64,000 nt of DNA from an uncultured Rhizobiaceae group bacterium. Lineage in GTDB: Bacteria; Pseudomonadota; Alphaproteobacteria; Rhizobiales; Rhizobiaceae. A model generated the notes under the pieces. It ran no database searches, was not told where the DNA came from, and saw nothing but the letters and a program-made list of their open reading frames with translations. The stretch is taken from the NCBI GenBank assembly GCA_937958815.1, contig CALGMR010000006.1, positions 1 to 64,000 of the forward strand. The letters run 5' to 3'. This document shows, one piece after another, positions 49,094 to 60,465 of this stretch; positions within the stretch are counted from its first letter, which is position 1; each line of letters begins with the position of its first letter. The position numbers were made by a program, and so were the translations under genes.

Positions 49094-51325
49094 CTAAGCC
49101 TTGGCCTTAGCGCTTTTTTTGATCGTTTTTACGGTCAGTGTTGCTTCCGGATTTAAGATCGTTTGCGGTGCATCTTTCTTCAAAGATTTGCCACGCCCTG
49201 ACAGGCTTGGATTGTTCATAAAATATTCTTGCGCACTGAACGGCTTTTGGCCGTCTCGCAACTCCATGCGCTTTGAAGTACCGTCCGGTAAAATTTCCCA
49301 GCTTTGCTGATTGTCCATCATATTGCCCAGCATGATTTGATCCAGAACCTGTTCGCGCACAGTCGGATTTTCGACGGGAAACAAAACTTCTACACGACGA
49401 TCCAGATTGCGGGGCATGAGGTCTGGAGAACCTGCATAGACAATCGATTTTTTGGACGGCAGACCATAGCCATTGCCGAAGCAAAAAATGCGTCCATGTT
49501 CGAGAAAGCGACCAATGATCGATTTCACACGAATGTTTTCTGACAGGTCTTTCACCTGAGGGCGCAAGCAACATATTCCACGCACAATGAGATCAATTTG
49601 AACACCGTCTTGGCTGGCGGCATACAATTGGTCGATCATTTTTTTATCGACCAGCGAATTCATCTTCATCCAGATTTGCGCGGGCTTGCCAGCCTTGGCG
49701 TGTTTGCGTTCGGCATCGATCAATTTTGAAATGCTTTTGCGCAGGGTATTTGGCGATACCAGTAGCTTGGTCAAACCCTCAGGGGTGGCGTAACCGGTGA
49801 TAAAATTGAACACGCGCGCAACGTCCAAGGCGATGGCCTTATCGTCGGTAAAAAACGACAGATCGGTGTAGATTTTGGCATTGATTGGGTGATAGTTGCC
49901 CGTGCCTATGTGGCAGAAATTGACCAGATTTCCGCCCTCGCGTCGCACCACGAGCGACAGTTTGGCGTGGGTTTTCAGCTCGATGAACCCGTAGACAACC
50001 TGAACCCCTGCCCGCTCCAAATCACGGGCCCAGCGAATGTTGGCCTCCTCATCAAAACGCGCTTTGAGTTCCACTAAGGCCGTAACGGATTTGCCGTTTT
50101 CAGCAGCTTCAATTAACGCCTGTACAATCTGGCTGTCATTGGATGTTCGATACAGTGTTTGCTTGATTGCCACCACGTCGGGATCGCGAGCGGCTTGGCG
50201 CAAAAACCGCACCACCACATCGAAAGATTCATAAGGGTGGTGAACCACCAAATCTTTTTGACGGATTGCGGCAAAACAATCGCCATTGTGTTCACGAATG
50301 CGTTCTGGAAAACGCGGGGTGAAAGATTTGTATTTGAACCGCTTGGAACCTTGAGTGACAATCTCTTTCAAATCATCGAGTGCCAACATGCCGTCCAGCA
50401 CAATTGTTTCAGAAGACTGAACCCGCAATTCTTTGACCACAAAATCGCGCAAATTTTGCGGAGTGTCTTCGGTGAATTCCAAGCGAATGACCAGGCCACG
50501 TCGGCGTTGTTTCAATGCGCTTTCAAAGAGGCGCACAAGGTCTTCCGCTTCTTCCTGCACTTCAATGTCTGAATCACGGACAAGGCGGAACATACCGCTT
50601 TGGCGCATGTCATAACCTGGGAACAAACGATCGATGAACAGACCGATGACTTCTTCAACTGAAATAAAGCGCGACGGAGCTTTGGGCGTGCCATCGTCAC
50701 GTATTTTTGGTTGCGGCAAAGCCACAAAACGCTTCAACGGTTGCGGCAAGCGCAGCAAGGCTGTCATAGGTTTGCCGTCTTTGCGGCGCTCAAGATCGAG
50801 CACCAATGTGAGGCCCAGATTTGGCATAAACGGAAAAGGATGGGCTGGATCAATGCACAGCGGTGTCAGCACGGGGAAGATGTGGCTTAGAAAATGATCT
50901 TCAGCCCAGTTTCTCTCTTCTTTCGTGAGTTCCCCACTTTTCAACAAATCAAGTCCGCTGTCGGACATTTCAGCTTTGAGAGCGCGAAACAGTTCCAACT
51001 GTCTGGCCTGCAATCCAGCGATTTCGCGAGTGGCATTGTTCAGCTGCTCGTCAGGCGTTTGACCGTTGTCAGACAATGTGGAGACGTTTTCTCGCACCTG
51101 CCCTGCTAAACCCGCAATGCGCACCATCAAAAACTCGTTCAAATTGTCTGCCGAAATGGACAAAAAACGAAGCCGCTCAAGCAATGGGTTGCGCGTATTC
51201 TCTGCCTCCATCAAAACACGACGGTTAAACTGCAACCAGGAAATCTCCCGATTGATGTAGCGTGATTGATCTTTGGTCAAAGCGACGTTCATTTGGGTTT
51301 CCAGTTTTGGCGCAAACATTGTCAC
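49094..51325 (-). CDS. ppk1: polyphosphate kinase 1
   Basis: [65 protein letters not shown]. Confidence 0.97.
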   Translation of the reverse strand: MTMFAPKLETQMNVALTKDQSRYINREISWLQFNRRVLMEAENTRNPLLERLRFLSISADNLNEFLMVRIAGLAGQVRENVSTLSDNGQTPDEQLNNATREIAGLQARQLELFRALKAEMSDSGLDLLKSGELTKEERNWAEDHFLSHIFPVLTPLCIDPAHPFPFMPNLGLTLVLDLERRKDGKPMTALLRLPQPLKRFVALPQPKIRDDGTPKAPSRFISVEEVIGLFIDRLFPGYDMRQSGMFRLVRDSDIEVQEEAEDLVRLFESALKQRRRGLVIRLEFTEDTPQNLRDFVVKELRVQSSETIVLDGMLALDDLKEIVTQGSKRFKYKSFTPRFPERIREHNGDCFAAIRQKDLVVHHPYESFDVVVRFLRQAARDPDVVAIKQTLYRTSNDSQIVQALIEAAENGKSVTALVELKARFDEEANIRWARDLERAGVQVVYGFIELKTHAKLSLVVRREGGNLVNFCHIGTGNYHPINAKIYTDLSFFTDDKAIALDVARVFNFITGYATPEGLTKLLVSPNTLRKSISKLIDAERKHAKAGKPAQIWMKMNSLVDKKMIDQLYAASQDGVQIDLIVRGICCLRPQVKDLSENIRVKSIIGRFLEHGRIFCFGNGYGLPSKKSIVYAGSPDLMPRNLDRRVEVLFPVENPTVREQVLDQIMLGNMMDNQQSWEILPDGTSKRMELRDGQKPFSAQEYFMNNPSLSGRGKSLKKDAPQTILNPEATLTVKTIKKSAKAKA

Positions 51326-51357
51326 TAGCTGAAAGGTATGACAGTTTTGCTAAGCGT

Positions 51358-52041
51358 CTATTCCTGCATTCCCAGTGATTTCAACGCAAGGGAAGCGAGT
51401 GGAATTGTTATGGCGCGTTTTTCTGCCAGTGAAGCTTGGTCTATTGCTTCAACCAGCTTTTGAGCAAATGCCAAAGAGCGTTCCATCCGTGTAGCGCAAT
51501 ATTCTACAACCGCCATGTCGACCATCATTTGACGATCAGCAAACAATTTGAACAAAACACCGCGAAGTAATTCATCATCCGGTTCATTCAATTCAACCAG
51601 ATGTGCCAGTTTCATGCGCGACTGGAGGTCAGGCAAAACGATGCCCCAATCACCCGGCCATCGGCGGCTGGTGAGCAACAAATTGCCCTTTCCCTGTCTG
51701 ACCATGTTTATGATGTGGAACAGGCGCGTTTCGCTGAAATTGCCCTGCACAATGTCTTCGACCACAAAATTTCCATAGGTTTGTTGGGGCAGTTCTTCGT
51801 CAGACCCCAAAGACGGCAGAATATGGGCTTGGGACCGCGCTGCCCAAATTTGAGCCAAATGGGTTTTGCCTGCACCTGTGGGGCCTGCCAGAATAACAAT
51901 TGGCGCAGGCCATTCTGGCCATGAATCCAAAAAATGCACAGCAGATGCATTTGCCTCCGTCACGAGAAGATCTTCACGCGCGGTGGCGGCTTCCAACGGC
52001 AGGTGCAACGGCAATTGACCCGAGGGTTTACGCTTAGACAT
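51358..52041 (-). CDS. hdaA: DnaA-homologous regulatory ATPase HdaA
   Basis: QLPLHLPLEAATAREDLLVTEANA, VILAGPTGAGKTHLAQIWA; next to ppk. Confidence 0.88.
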   Translation of the reverse strand: MSKRKPSGQLPLHLPLEAATAREDLLVTEANASAVHFLDSWPEWPAPIVILAGPTGAGKTHLAQIWAARSQAHILPSLGSDEELPQQTYGNFVVEDIVQGNFSETRLFHIINMVRQGKGNLLLTSRRWPGDWGIVLPDLQSRMKLAHLVELNEPDDELLRGVLFKLFADRQMMVDMAVVEYCATRMERSLAFAQKLVEAIDQASLAEKRAITIPLASLALKSLGMQE

Positions 52042-52056
52042 GAAACACTTCTACTA

Positions 52057-53220
52057 TCAGCCTGCAGGCTCATCTTTTCGGTCGTGACCGAGATAAAAAT
52101 CGCTTTGCAGATATTTCGCCAATGCAAACCGCACCAATACACCTATTGCAGCAGCCACGGGCACAGCAATAAGCAAGCCTGTGAACCCCATCAAGACACC
52201 AAATGCAGAAAGTGAGAACATCAACCAAACAGGGTGAAGACCAACGCTTTCGCCAACGAGTTTGGGTTGCAGAATATTGCCCTCAAAAAACTGGCCCACG
52301 GCAAAAATGATGATGATGAGCAACACCCACCAGAAATCTGGCCAGAATTGAACCAGCGCAACACCAACCGCGATAACCAGACCAATGAGCGAACCAACAA
52401 ATGGAATGAAACTGACCAGTCCGGCAAACATGCCAATCAACAATCCAAAATTCAGTCCTGCCAATGTTAGGCCAACGGCATAGAACGACCCAAGTATGAA
52501 ACACACAGACCCCTGCCCGCGCACAAAGCCGGCAATAGCTTTGTTGATGTCAGACGAGATGGATTCCAGATCGCTTTTGTGATCTCGCGGCAACCATGAA
52601 TCCACACGTTCAACCATGCGGTCCCAATCCAAAAGCAGATAAAACGCCACAATGGGTGTGATGACAAACAATGACAGCACGTCGACCAAGGCCTTACCAG
52701 AATTCCAAATCGACCCCAAAAGCGTGGTCAACCAACCGGCACCTTGTTGCAACACTTCATCGAGATTTTCACGAATATTGGCAGAGCCCTCGCCAATCAG
52801 ATTGCGCAACCATTCGCTTTCCGTATTCGCAATCAATGATTGGAGTTGGGTGATGTAGGACGGCATGCGTGCAATCAAGCCTGACAATTGGTGAGACAAA
52901 ACCGGCACCAGCAAAATGAGCGCAAGTGAAAACAGGAACACAAACACCAAAAGGATCAAGACCGTGGCAAACAATCTGCTCGTGCCCCATGATTCCAGTT
53001 TGTCGGCCACTGGATCAAGCATGTAGGCAAGTGCCATGCCTGCGATAAACGGCAGCAGGATGGAGCGGAATACATACATAAATAAGATGACCGCAACCAA
53101 TGCGCCCAACCAGAAGAACGCCTGTCGCTTTATGCTGTTTGAAAACACCGCCTCTTCAGTGGCTGTTGCTTTCGCTGTAGCCTTTGCGACTGTTTTCTTC
53201 GCTGCAGGTTTTTTTGCCAA
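52057..53220 (-). CDS. AI-2E family transporter (PerM-like)
   Basis: FIAGMALAYMLDPVADKLESWGTSR; LIGMFAGLVSFIPFVGSLIGL; EGNILQPKLVGESVGLHPVWLM. Confidence 0.92.
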   Translation of the reverse strand: MAKKPAAKKTVAKATAKATATEEAVFSNSIKRQAFFWLGALVAVILFMYVFRSILLPFIAGMALAYMLDPVADKLESWGTSRLFATVLILLVFVFLFSLALILLVPVLSHQLSGLIARMPSYITQLQSLIANTESEWLRNLIGEGSANIRENLDEVLQQGAGWLTTLLGSIWNSGKALVDVLSLFVITPIVAFYLLLDWDRMVERVDSWLPRDHKSDLESISSDINKAIAGFVRGQGSVCFILGSFYAVGLTLAGLNFGLLIGMFAGLVSFIPFVGSLIGLVIAVGVALVQFWPDFWWVLLIIIIFAVGQFFEGNILQPKLVGESVGLHPVWLMFSLSAFGVLMGFTGLLIAVPVAAAIGVLVRFALAKYLQSDFYLGHDRKDEPAG

Positions 53221-53222
53221 TG

Positions 53223-53780
53223 TCAGATTTCTCCATTTTGATTGGCCACACCGTTTGCAAACAATGCCAAGCCTTGGACGATATACGCAACTGCGGAAGC
53301 TGCTGTCAGCACTCCAGTGATATATTCTAGTGACGTTTGCAGCGTGGGTAGCGGGTATTCAAATCCAAGAATACCCAAAACCAGTGCTGCCAGCACAATT
53401 TGCACTGCGGTGTTCACCTTTGAAACCCACAAGGGTTTTATGGTGAACTCCTTTTCCAAAAGGAAAGCCAGCATAACCCCTAGCACGATAATCAGGTCCC
53501 GGCTCACCACCAATATCGCCAACCAAAGAGGGATATGCCCGAGATAGGCCAAAACAATGAACACGGAAACAAGCATCAGCTTGTCAGCGATAGGATCCAA
53601 AATCGTTCCAAATTCACTTTGTTGGTTCAACGCTCGTGCAACAGTACCGTCAACAGCATCTGACAAACCAGCGACAACAAACACGTAGAAAGCAAGAACA
53701 GGTTGATTGGACAGCAATGCCCAAACAATGAGAGGCACCAGCAGGACACGTCCCATGGTTATAAAATTTGCAATAGTCAA
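53223..53780 (-). CDS. CDP-alcohol phosphatidyltransferase family protein
   Basis: AGLSDAVDGTVARALNQQSEFGTILDPIADKLM matches the family D-D-R-D-D motif. Confidence 0.92.
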   Translation of the reverse strand: MTIANFITMGRVLLVPLIVWALLSNQPVLAFYVFVVAGLSDAVDGTVARALNQQSEFGTILDPIADKLMLVSVFIVLAYLGHIPLWLAILVVSRDLIIVLGVMLAFLLEKEFTIKPLWVSKVNTAVQIVLAALVLGILGFEYPLPTLQTSLEYITGVLTAASAVAYIVQGLALFANGVANQNGEI

Positions 53781-53950
53781 TTCAAACGTTTCCGCAGGCT
53801 ACGTTGTTGATCGAACACGCAGAATTGTGCGCTGGATATAGACTGATTGCAACAATCAGATCATACAGAATTCTACTGCTTGTTTTGCATCATCGATTGA
53901 CACGTGGCCGATTGCGCAGGACAATTTGGGAAGTACAAAGGAGTGATGCA

Positions 53951-54439
53951 ATGAAATTTAGACCTCAGTTTTTAGCAATTGGTTTGAGTGCTTGCTTCGC
54001 TCTTTCCTCTTTTCAACTTGCGCAGGCAGATGACAGCCATGCCGGCTATTACTATCCAGAGCCGCAAAGTTCAGAGGTTTATGAATCACCACTTGTCCCC
54101 CTGCCCAATGCCAACAAACGTACGCGCATTGGCTTCACTGTGGGCTTGGGCGCCCAACAAAGAAAACTGTCCCATGCGCCAGACTATCATGTATTCGCAA
54201 AAGGCGCTCAAGCCGAAAAAATGATCATCGTGGCCACCGCTGCGGGCAAATATGACACGCTGTACCGTCTGCGCGCTTTGTTGGCGGCCCTTTCGGCAGA
54301 AGCACGTTTGTCCCCCTTGTTCCAACAATCGCGAAACCCACAAAACCTTAACTTTCTCGATCTGGCGCGTTTGACCGGATTTACAAAAGTCACCATCACT
54401 GACGGCGATACGATCGCACACCGGATCGAAATCCAGTAA
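53951..54439 (+). CDS. secreted protein of unknown function
   Basis: Signal peptide MKFRPQFLAIGLSACFALSSFQLAQA; ORF opens earlier at 53804 but this is the likely start. Confidence 0.75.
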   Translation: MKFRPQFLAIGLSACFALSSFQLAQADDSHAGYYYPEPQSSEVYESPLVPLPNANKRTRIGFTVGLGAQQRKLSHAPDYHVFAKGAQAEKMIIVATAAGKYDTLYRLRALLAALSAEARLSPLFQQSRNPQNLNFLDLARLTGFTKVTITDGDTIAHRIEIQ

Positions 54440-54520
54440 AGCGATAAAAACTGACAGTTTTCCACCTCTTTTGTATCTCACCACAAGACGCTGAGACATT
54501 AGCGCCTTATAGAGACGGTT

Positions 54521-55588
54521 ATGAGCGATAAAGAACACAACAAATCCCCCCTCTCCTATGCGGATGCTGGCGTGGATATCGATGCTGGCAATTCGCTGGT
54601 GAATTCCATCAAACCCTTGATTGCAGCAACCATGCGATCCGGTGCCGATGGTTCTATCGGCGGGTTCGGGGGTGTTTTTGACATTGCGGCCACCGGCTAC
54701 AAAGACCCACTATTGGTTGCAGCCAATGATGGTGTTGGAACAAAACTCAAAATTGCCATTGATACAGGTTTGCACGACACAATCGGCATTGATCTTGTGG
54801 CGATGTGTGTCAACGATCTGGTTGTGCAAGGCGCCGAACCGTTGTTCTTCCTCGACTATTTCGCCACTGGCAAACTCGACAACGGCGTGGCTGAACAGGT
54901 GATCGCAGGCATCGCTAAAGGTTGCACTATTGCAGGTTGCGCGTTGATCGGTGGCGAAACGGCCGAAATGCCCGGTATGTACAATGAAGGCGACTATGAC
55001 CTTGCCGGGTTTTCAGTCGGTGCGGTTGAGCGCAACGATTTACTTCCCAAGACCGTAGAAGCTGGCGATGTCATTCTTGGCCTCAGTTCAAGTGGTGTAC
55101 ATTCTAACGGTTATTCGCTTGTGCGCCGTGTCGTTGAACGCAGCGGCCTTACTTGGGATGACGCTTCACCTGTGGGTGATGGAACATTGGCAGAAGCACT
55201 TTTAGAACCTACGCGAATTTATGTCCGCGGCCTGCTGGCGGCATTGAAAGCCCACAACAGCATTAAGGCATTTGCCCACATCACGGGTGGCGGACTGACC
55301 GAGAACATTCCGCGCGTATTGCCAAAAAATGTCAGTGCGGAAATTGATCTGGCAAAACTCTCTATGCCACCCGTGTTTTCATGGGTGAAATCTGTTGGCA
55401 GCATCGAAGACAGCGAAATGCTGCGAACATTTAATTGTGGCACAGGTATGATTGTTGTGGTTCCTGAGGCAGATGTTGAAGCGGTGACGAGCACGCTCAC
55501 GGCTGAAGGCGAAAACGCAACCATCATTGGCCGTTTGGTCGAAGGCGATGGTGAGGTGACCACCGTTGGCGCTGTGAATTGGTCATAA
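54521..55588 (+). CDS. purM: phosphoribosylformylglycinamidine cyclo-ligase
   Basis: [59 protein letters not shown]. Confidence 0.97.
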   Translation: MSDKEHNKSPLSYADAGVDIDAGNSLVNSIKPLIAATMRSGADGSIGGFGGVFDIAATGYKDPLLVAANDGVGTKLKIAIDTGLHDTIGIDLVAMCVNDLVVQGAEPLFFLDYFATGKLDNGVAEQVIAGIAKGCTIAGCALIGGETAEMPGMYNEGDYDLAGFSVGAVERNDLLPKTVEAGDVILGLSSSGVHSNGYSLVRRVVERSGLTWDDASPVGDGTLAEALLEPTRIYVRGLLAALKAHNSIKAFAHITGGGLTENIPRVLPKNVSAEIDLAKLSMPPVFSWVKSVGSIEDSEMLRTFNCGTGMIVVVPEADVEAVTSTLTAEGENATIIGRLVEGDGEVTTVGAVNWS

Positions 55589-55591
55589 TTG

Positions 55592-56245
55592 ATGACAAAG
55601 CTTAAAGTTGCCGTTCTGATTTCTGGCCGAGGCACCAATATGGGTGCCCTCGCCCGTGCGACCATGGACCCGGACTTTCCAGCTGAAATCGTGATGGTTT
55701 TGTCGAACCGGCCCCATGTGGCGGGTTTGGACCTTGCGCAAGAACATGGAATTCCAATTCGCGTCATAGATCACAAAGAATACGAAAGCCGCGAAGACCA
55801 CGAGATAGCCGTAACCGAAGCACTAAAAGAGGCCGACGCTGAACTGGTTTGCTTGGCGGGTTACATGCGTATTTTGGGCGAAACATTTGTCAATGAATGG
55901 CGTGGGCGTTTGATCAACATACACCCAAGCCTGCTGCCGTCATTCCGCGGAATTGAGACCCATGAACGCGCGCTGGAACGCGGCATTCGCATTCATGGCT
56001 GTTCGGTCCATTTTGTAAACGCTGAACTGGATGCTGGGCCAATCATCGCCCAAGCTGCCGTGCCAGTTGTGCCTGGCGATACACCGGATACGTTGGCCGA
56101 TCGCGTGCTGGAAGCCGAGCACGTGCTTTATCCCCACGCGCTTTCACTGATAGCGACAAACAAGGTCAGGTGGTCAGGCGACAGTGCAGTCGCTGACAAC
56201 GATGTGGAAGCAAGTGACGTCGCCATTTTCGCACCAGTCGATTAA
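55592..56245 (+). CDS. purN: phosphoribosylglycinamide formyltransferase
   Basis: KVAVLISGRGTNMGALARA; LAGYMRILGETFVNEWRGRLINIHPSLLPSFRG. Confidence 0.96.
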   Translation: MTKLKVAVLISGRGTNMGALARATMDPDFPAEIVMVLSNRPHVAGLDLAQEHGIPIRVIDHKEYESREDHEIAVTEALKEADAELVCLAGYMRILGETFVNEWRGRLINIHPSLLPSFRGIETHERALERGIRIHGCSVHFVNAELDAGPIIAQAAVPVVPGDTPDTLADRVLEAEHVLYPHALSLIATNKVRWSGDSAVADNDVEASDVAIFAPVD

Positions 56246-58344
56246 GCAGCTTCGAGTCGCACTTTTGTGTCATGAAAAGACGCTGCACCATGGGGTGCAC
56301 TTGTGTCAGCGCTTGTTAAAGTGTTGATGCCTCGCCCGTCTTCATGGGCTTTGTTGGGCCAGATTCCCTCACACACAACCACGCCGCGTTTCACCCCATC
56401 AAACAATTTCACATGAACGATCACTGCGCCACGTTGATTGACGAGACGCACTTTTGTTCCTTCTTCAAACTCTAACTGAGCTGCATCTTCTGGGTGGAGC
56501 AAGACACACGGGCGCACCTCTTTTTTGATTGAAGCATCGGTATTGTTAAACGTGGAATTCAGAAACGAACGCGCTGGCGATGTGGTCATCCTAAACGGAT
56601 GTTCGCTATCTGCGTTTTCAGTGACATCCCAATGATCGGGAAATGTGGGCGCATCATCAACGGGGCCTTGTAGACCCATGGTTTCTGGTGGCCTGCCCCA
56701 CGGGACATCGTGCCAATCTGCTTTCAAGTGAAACTTTCCATCCCCATGGGCAAAGCCCTTTGCAAAGTGGCTGGTTTCAAAATCGGGTTGGCAATCTATC
56801 CATTTGTCGCGCTGAATATCTTCCAAACTTCCCCGACCACTGCGCTGTAGCAAGTCATCAATCAATTCATTGGCTGTCAGACCGAAGCCAGATTGATTTG
56901 CAATACCCAAACGCTTGGCCAATTCTTCAACAACGAAAAGGTTCGTTCGACATGTTGCGGGGCCCTCAATTAGTTTTGGCCCAAGAATGATGTGCTGATG
57001 TCCACCGCCGCGATAAATATCGTCATGTTCCACAAACATGGTGGCGGGCAAAACAATGTCGGCCAATTCAGCAGTTTCGGTCATAAATTGTTCGTGGACG
57101 GCGACAAACAAATCTTCACGCGCAAACCCCTCTTTGACCAGTTCTTGTTCGGGCGCGACTGATACAGGATTTGTGTTTTGCACCAACATGGCCGTCACAG
57201 GCGGGCCATCGTATAGTGAGGCCTTATCGCCTGTCAGCACCCGTCCTATTTTAGACTGATCCATTGATCTGACATTGGGATCGTCAAACTCACCTCCCTG
57301 GATGAAACTTCCATCCATTGCGTAAATTGCGGCGTTGGAATGAAATGCTCCGCCACCTTCATATTGCCATGCCCCCAAAACAGTGCAGATGCAGGTGGCT
57401 GCATGCATATTTACGGCGCCATTTCGGGTGCGGGTGAAACCATATCCCATTCGAAAATAGGTTCTCGGCCGTTCGCCCAAGAGCTTTGCAAACTCTTCAA
57501 TCTCTTCGACCGTGAGACCTGTGATGTCAGCTGCCCATTGCGGCGTTCTGGCTTGCAGATGTGATTCAAGTTCGTCCGGTACGTCGCTGTATTCTTTCAA
57601 GAATTCACGGTCCGCTTTTCCATCGCGGAACAGGCAATGCATTACCGCACATGCTAATGCCCCGTCTGTACCCGGGCGCAGCACCAAACCCAAATCGGCT
57701 TGTCTCACAGTGTCGTTTTCATACACATCAATCGCGACAATTTTTGCGCCTCGGTTTTTGCGCGCTTTCACCGCATGGGTCATCACATTAACCTGTGTGG
57801 AAACAGCATTCGTGCCCCAAATTACAACGCAATCAGACACGGCCATTTCACGCGGATCCGGCCCCATAAGTTTACCCGTTGCCGCAGCAAAACCTGTCCA
57901 TGCATTTGTGATGCAGATTGTATCATATTGTTTTGACCAACGCTTTGCGTGGCGTAAGCGGTTGATCGAATCTCGCTGCACCAAACCCATCGTGCCCGCG
58001 TAAACATACGGCCACACAGTTTCAGAACCGAATTTCTGTTCGGCTTGAATGAATTTCTCAGCGATCATATCCAGCGCGTCAGACCAATCAATGTCACCCC
58101 ACTGCCCGCTTCCTTTTGCGCCTTTGCGCATAACGGGCTTTAGCAACCGATCAGGATGGTTCACACGGTCCGCATAGCGTGCAACTTTTGCGCAGATCAC
58201 ACCATCGGTATAGGTGTTTTCGCGAGACCCTCTCACACGGCCAATCTTGTTGTTCGGCAACACCTCTACATCCAGCGCGCACGTGGACGGGCAATCGTGG
58301 GGACAAGCGGAATGGAGCGTTTTTATGTCGACTTGCTTGTTCAT
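56242..58344 (-). CDS. molybdopterin-dependent oxidoreductase family protein with N-terminal [4Fe-4S] motif
   Basis: HSACPHDCPSTCALDVEV...DGVICAKVARYADRVNHPDRLLKPVMRKG. Confidence 0.93.
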   Translation of the reverse strand: MNKQVDIKTLHSACPHDCPSTCALDVEVLPNNKIGRVRGSRENTYTDGVICAKVARYADRVNHPDRLLKPVMRKGAKGSGQWGDIDWSDALDMIAEKFIQAEQKFGSETVWPYVYAGTMGLVQRDSINRLRHAKRWSKQYDTICITNAWTGFAAATGKLMGPDPREMAVSDCVVIWGTNAVSTQVNVMTHAVKARKNRGAKIVAIDVYENDTVRQADLGLVLRPGTDGALACAVMHCLFRDGKADREFLKEYSDVPDELESHLQARTPQWAADITGLTVEEIEEFAKLLGERPRTYFRMGYGFTRTRNGAVNMHAATCICTVLGAWQYEGGGAFHSNAAIYAMDGSFIQGGEFDDPNVRSMDQSKIGRVLTGDKASLYDGPPVTAMLVQNTNPVSVAPEQELVKEGFAREDLFVAVHEQFMTETAELADIVLPATMFVEHDDIYRGGGHQHIILGPKLIEGPATCRTNLFVVEELAKRLGIANQSGFGLTANELIDDLLQRSGRGSLEDIQRDKWIDCQPDFETSHFAKGFAHGDGKFHLKADWHDVPWGRPPETMGLQGPVDDAPTFPDHWDVTENADSEHPFRMTTSPARSFLNSTFNNTDASIKKEVRPCVLLHPEDAAQLEFEEGTKVRLVNQRGAVIVHVKLFDGVKRGVVVCEGIWPNKAHEDGRGINTLTSADTSAPHGAASFHDTKVRLEAA

Positions 58345-58419
58345 CCTAGATCAGACCTGTTCAATTGCCGTCACACTTGATAGCAAGGCTTTTGTCTTTC
58401 GCAAACAGGCTTTTGCCCG

Positions 58420-59256
58420 ATGAATTACCGCCACGCTTTTCACGCTGGAAATTTCGCCGATGTGTTCAAACACATTTTCTTGGCGCGCATGATCACATAT
58501 ATGCAGCGCAAAGATAAGGCGTTTCGGGTCTATGACACCCATTCTGGCCTCGGCATTTACGATCTGGCATCCATAGAAGCTGAAAAAACGGGCGAATGGA
58601 TCGACGGTGTCGACAAGGTTATGAAAGCCAAGCCACCAAAGGAAGTTGGACGCTTGCTGACCGAGTGGGAAAGCGCCGTTGAAGCCGCAGGCGAGCAAAA
58701 ATATCCCGGATCGCCATTTGTGGCGCGGCATTTGTTGCGCAAACAGGACAGGCTGGCGCTGTATGAGCTGCATCCAGAAGATCAAGAAGTCTTGGCGGAG
58801 AACTTTGCGGGCGACTTCCAGACCCGTGTGAACCACCTGGATGGTTGGCTTGTTCCGAATTCCCATATCCCGCCCAAGGAAGCGCGGGGAATTATGCTTA
58901 TCGACCCTCCTTTTGAAGATGGGCACGATTTTGACCGCATGATTGATGCACTGGAAAAAGCGCGCAAACGCTGGGCGGGCGGAACCATTGCCCTGTGGTA
59001 TCCCGTGAAAAAGCGCGATCACACCGATGAATGGCTTGGAACGCTGAAAAGTCTACAATTTCCCAAACTGCTGAATGCGGAAATTTACATTCGTGAACCA
59101 AGATCTGCATCCATGTTGAACGGATGTGGCATGGTGATCGCCAACCCACCGTTCACACTGGCCAATGAACTGCATATTTTGTTGCCGTGGTTGGCCGAAG
59201 TGATGAAAAAAGATCGTGGCTCTGGCTACCGCCTGCAAGACTTATCACACCGTTGA
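58420..59256 (+). CDS. rlmJ: 23S rRNA (adenine(2030)-N(6))-methyltransferase
   Basis: MNYRHAFHAGNFADVFKHIFLARMITYMQRKDKAFRVYDTHSGLGIYDL; GIMLIDPPFE. Confidence 0.95.
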   Translation: MNYRHAFHAGNFADVFKHIFLARMITYMQRKDKAFRVYDTHSGLGIYDLASIEAEKTGEWIDGVDKVMKAKPPKEVGRLLTEWESAVEAAGEQKYPGSPFVARHLLRKQDRLALYELHPEDQEVLAENFAGDFQTRVNHLDGWLVPNSHIPPKEARGIMLIDPPFEDGHDFDRMIDALEKARKRWAGGTIALWYPVKKRDHTDEWLGTLKSLQFPKLLNAEIYIREPRSASMLNGCGMVIANPPFTLANELHILLPWLAEVMKKDRGSGYRLQDLSHR

Positions 59257-59320
59257 TAGTTGGCTTGGATCATTGACCAGGCTCAGCTTGTAACGCATCT
59301 TAGGCCATCTCTGATTCAAA

Positions 59321-59764
59321 TTGGATTGTGTCGTGTTTCAAAGTCTTGCCCAGGTCGTTGCCGCGTTGTTTATCGCCATGTCTGCCCTGATTGGGACCGC
59401 GTTTGCGGGGCCATTGGACAAGTTTGTACAGCCCGCTTTTCCTCAATGCCACAATGTGAAAGTGCTTGGGAAAATTGTTGAGCGGTTCAATTGGGCCGAA
59501 GAAAACACTTGGAAGCGCGGCTTTTTCCTCCAAGACATCGAACGCGTGCGTGAACGTGTGGTTCAAAACCATCCCGACAGGTTGATCCCGCGCCGCTATT
59601 GCCGAGCCCATGCACGCTTGACCAATGGCCGCCATCCCACTCTGTTTTTTCTGATTGAAGGCGGGCAAGGTTTTGCAGGCAATAGTTTCAACGTGGAATT
59701 TTGCCTCAACGGGTATGACCGTTGGAACGAATATAATGGCTCCTGCCGCACCCTCAATTACTAA
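59321..59764 (+). CDS. secreted protein of unknown function
   Basis: Hydrophobic N-terminal segment ending TAFAGPLDKF; Cys-containing mature part; modest support for start. Confidence 0.55.
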   Translation: MDCVVFQSLAQVVAALFIAMSALIGTAFAGPLDKFVQPAFPQCHNVKVLGKIVERFNWAEENTWKRGFFLQDIERVRERVVQNHPDRLIPRRYCRAHARLTNGRHPTLFFLIEGGQGFAGNSFNVEFCLNGYDRWNEYNGSCRTLNY

Positions 59765-59776
59765 ACTGGATTGAAA

Positions 59777-60376
59777 ATGTTGAAATTCTTATCGGCTGGC
59801 GCCTCGCCCTACGTTGCAAAGGCCGCCATGGCCGCCAAACACGCTGGAGTGGCCGTGGAAACAATCGCCGTGGACGCCACCAATGGTGACCCGCAGTTGG
59901 ATGCCGCGAACCCTTTGTCGAAGATTCCTTGTCTGGTTCTTGAAGACGGTAGCGGCGTGTATGACAGCCGTGCGATTACGCGTTATCTTGATCGAACTGG
60001 CAAGGGAAATCTGTTTCCCAAAAATGATCCGGAATTGGCTGCAGCTGAGCTGATGGAAGCCCATTGTGACGGGATCAATGATTGCGCAGTCGGATACATG
60101 TATGAAATGCGCTTTCGTCCTGAAGAAAAGGTTCATCAACCTTGGTTGGACCGTCTTTGGGGCAAAGCTGAGCGTGGGTTGGATGCCTTAAAGGGCAATC
60201 TTCCACCTTCCAAAAGTGAAATTCACATTGGCTCAATCGCCTTGGCCGCAACGCTTGGCTATCTTGATCTGAGGTTTACTGGCAAATGGGAAGATGGCCG
60301 TTCGGAACTCGTGGAATGGCGCGATGAATTTGATAAAAATCATCCTGAATTAAAAGCTCTAAAACCAAAAGCTTGA
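59777..60376 (+). CDS. glutathione S-transferase family protein
   Basis: MLKFLSAGASPYVAKAAMAAKHAGV; NPLSKIPCLVLEDGSGVYDSRAITRYLD. Confidence 0.92.
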   Translation: MLKFLSAGASPYVAKAAMAAKHAGVAVETIAVDATNGDPQLDAANPLSKIPCLVLEDGSGVYDSRAITRYLDRTGKGNLFPKNDPELAAAELMEAHCDGINDCAVGYMYEMRFRPEEKVHQPWLDRLWGKAERGLDALKGNLPPSKSEIHIGSIALAATLGYLDLRFTGKWEDGRSELVEWRDEFDKNHPELKALKPKA

Positions 60377-60465
60377 AACTAAAAAATTGAAACCCATATA
60401 GGCAGTCACTACGCTGGGAATGGTGCATTCATTTTTGGCCCAATCACTGTTTTACCGGTCAATTT

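Noticed and set aside
58351-59022. 223-aa minus ORF over rlmJ
   Set aside because: rlmJ on the plus strand is unambiguous; this is a shadow ORF.
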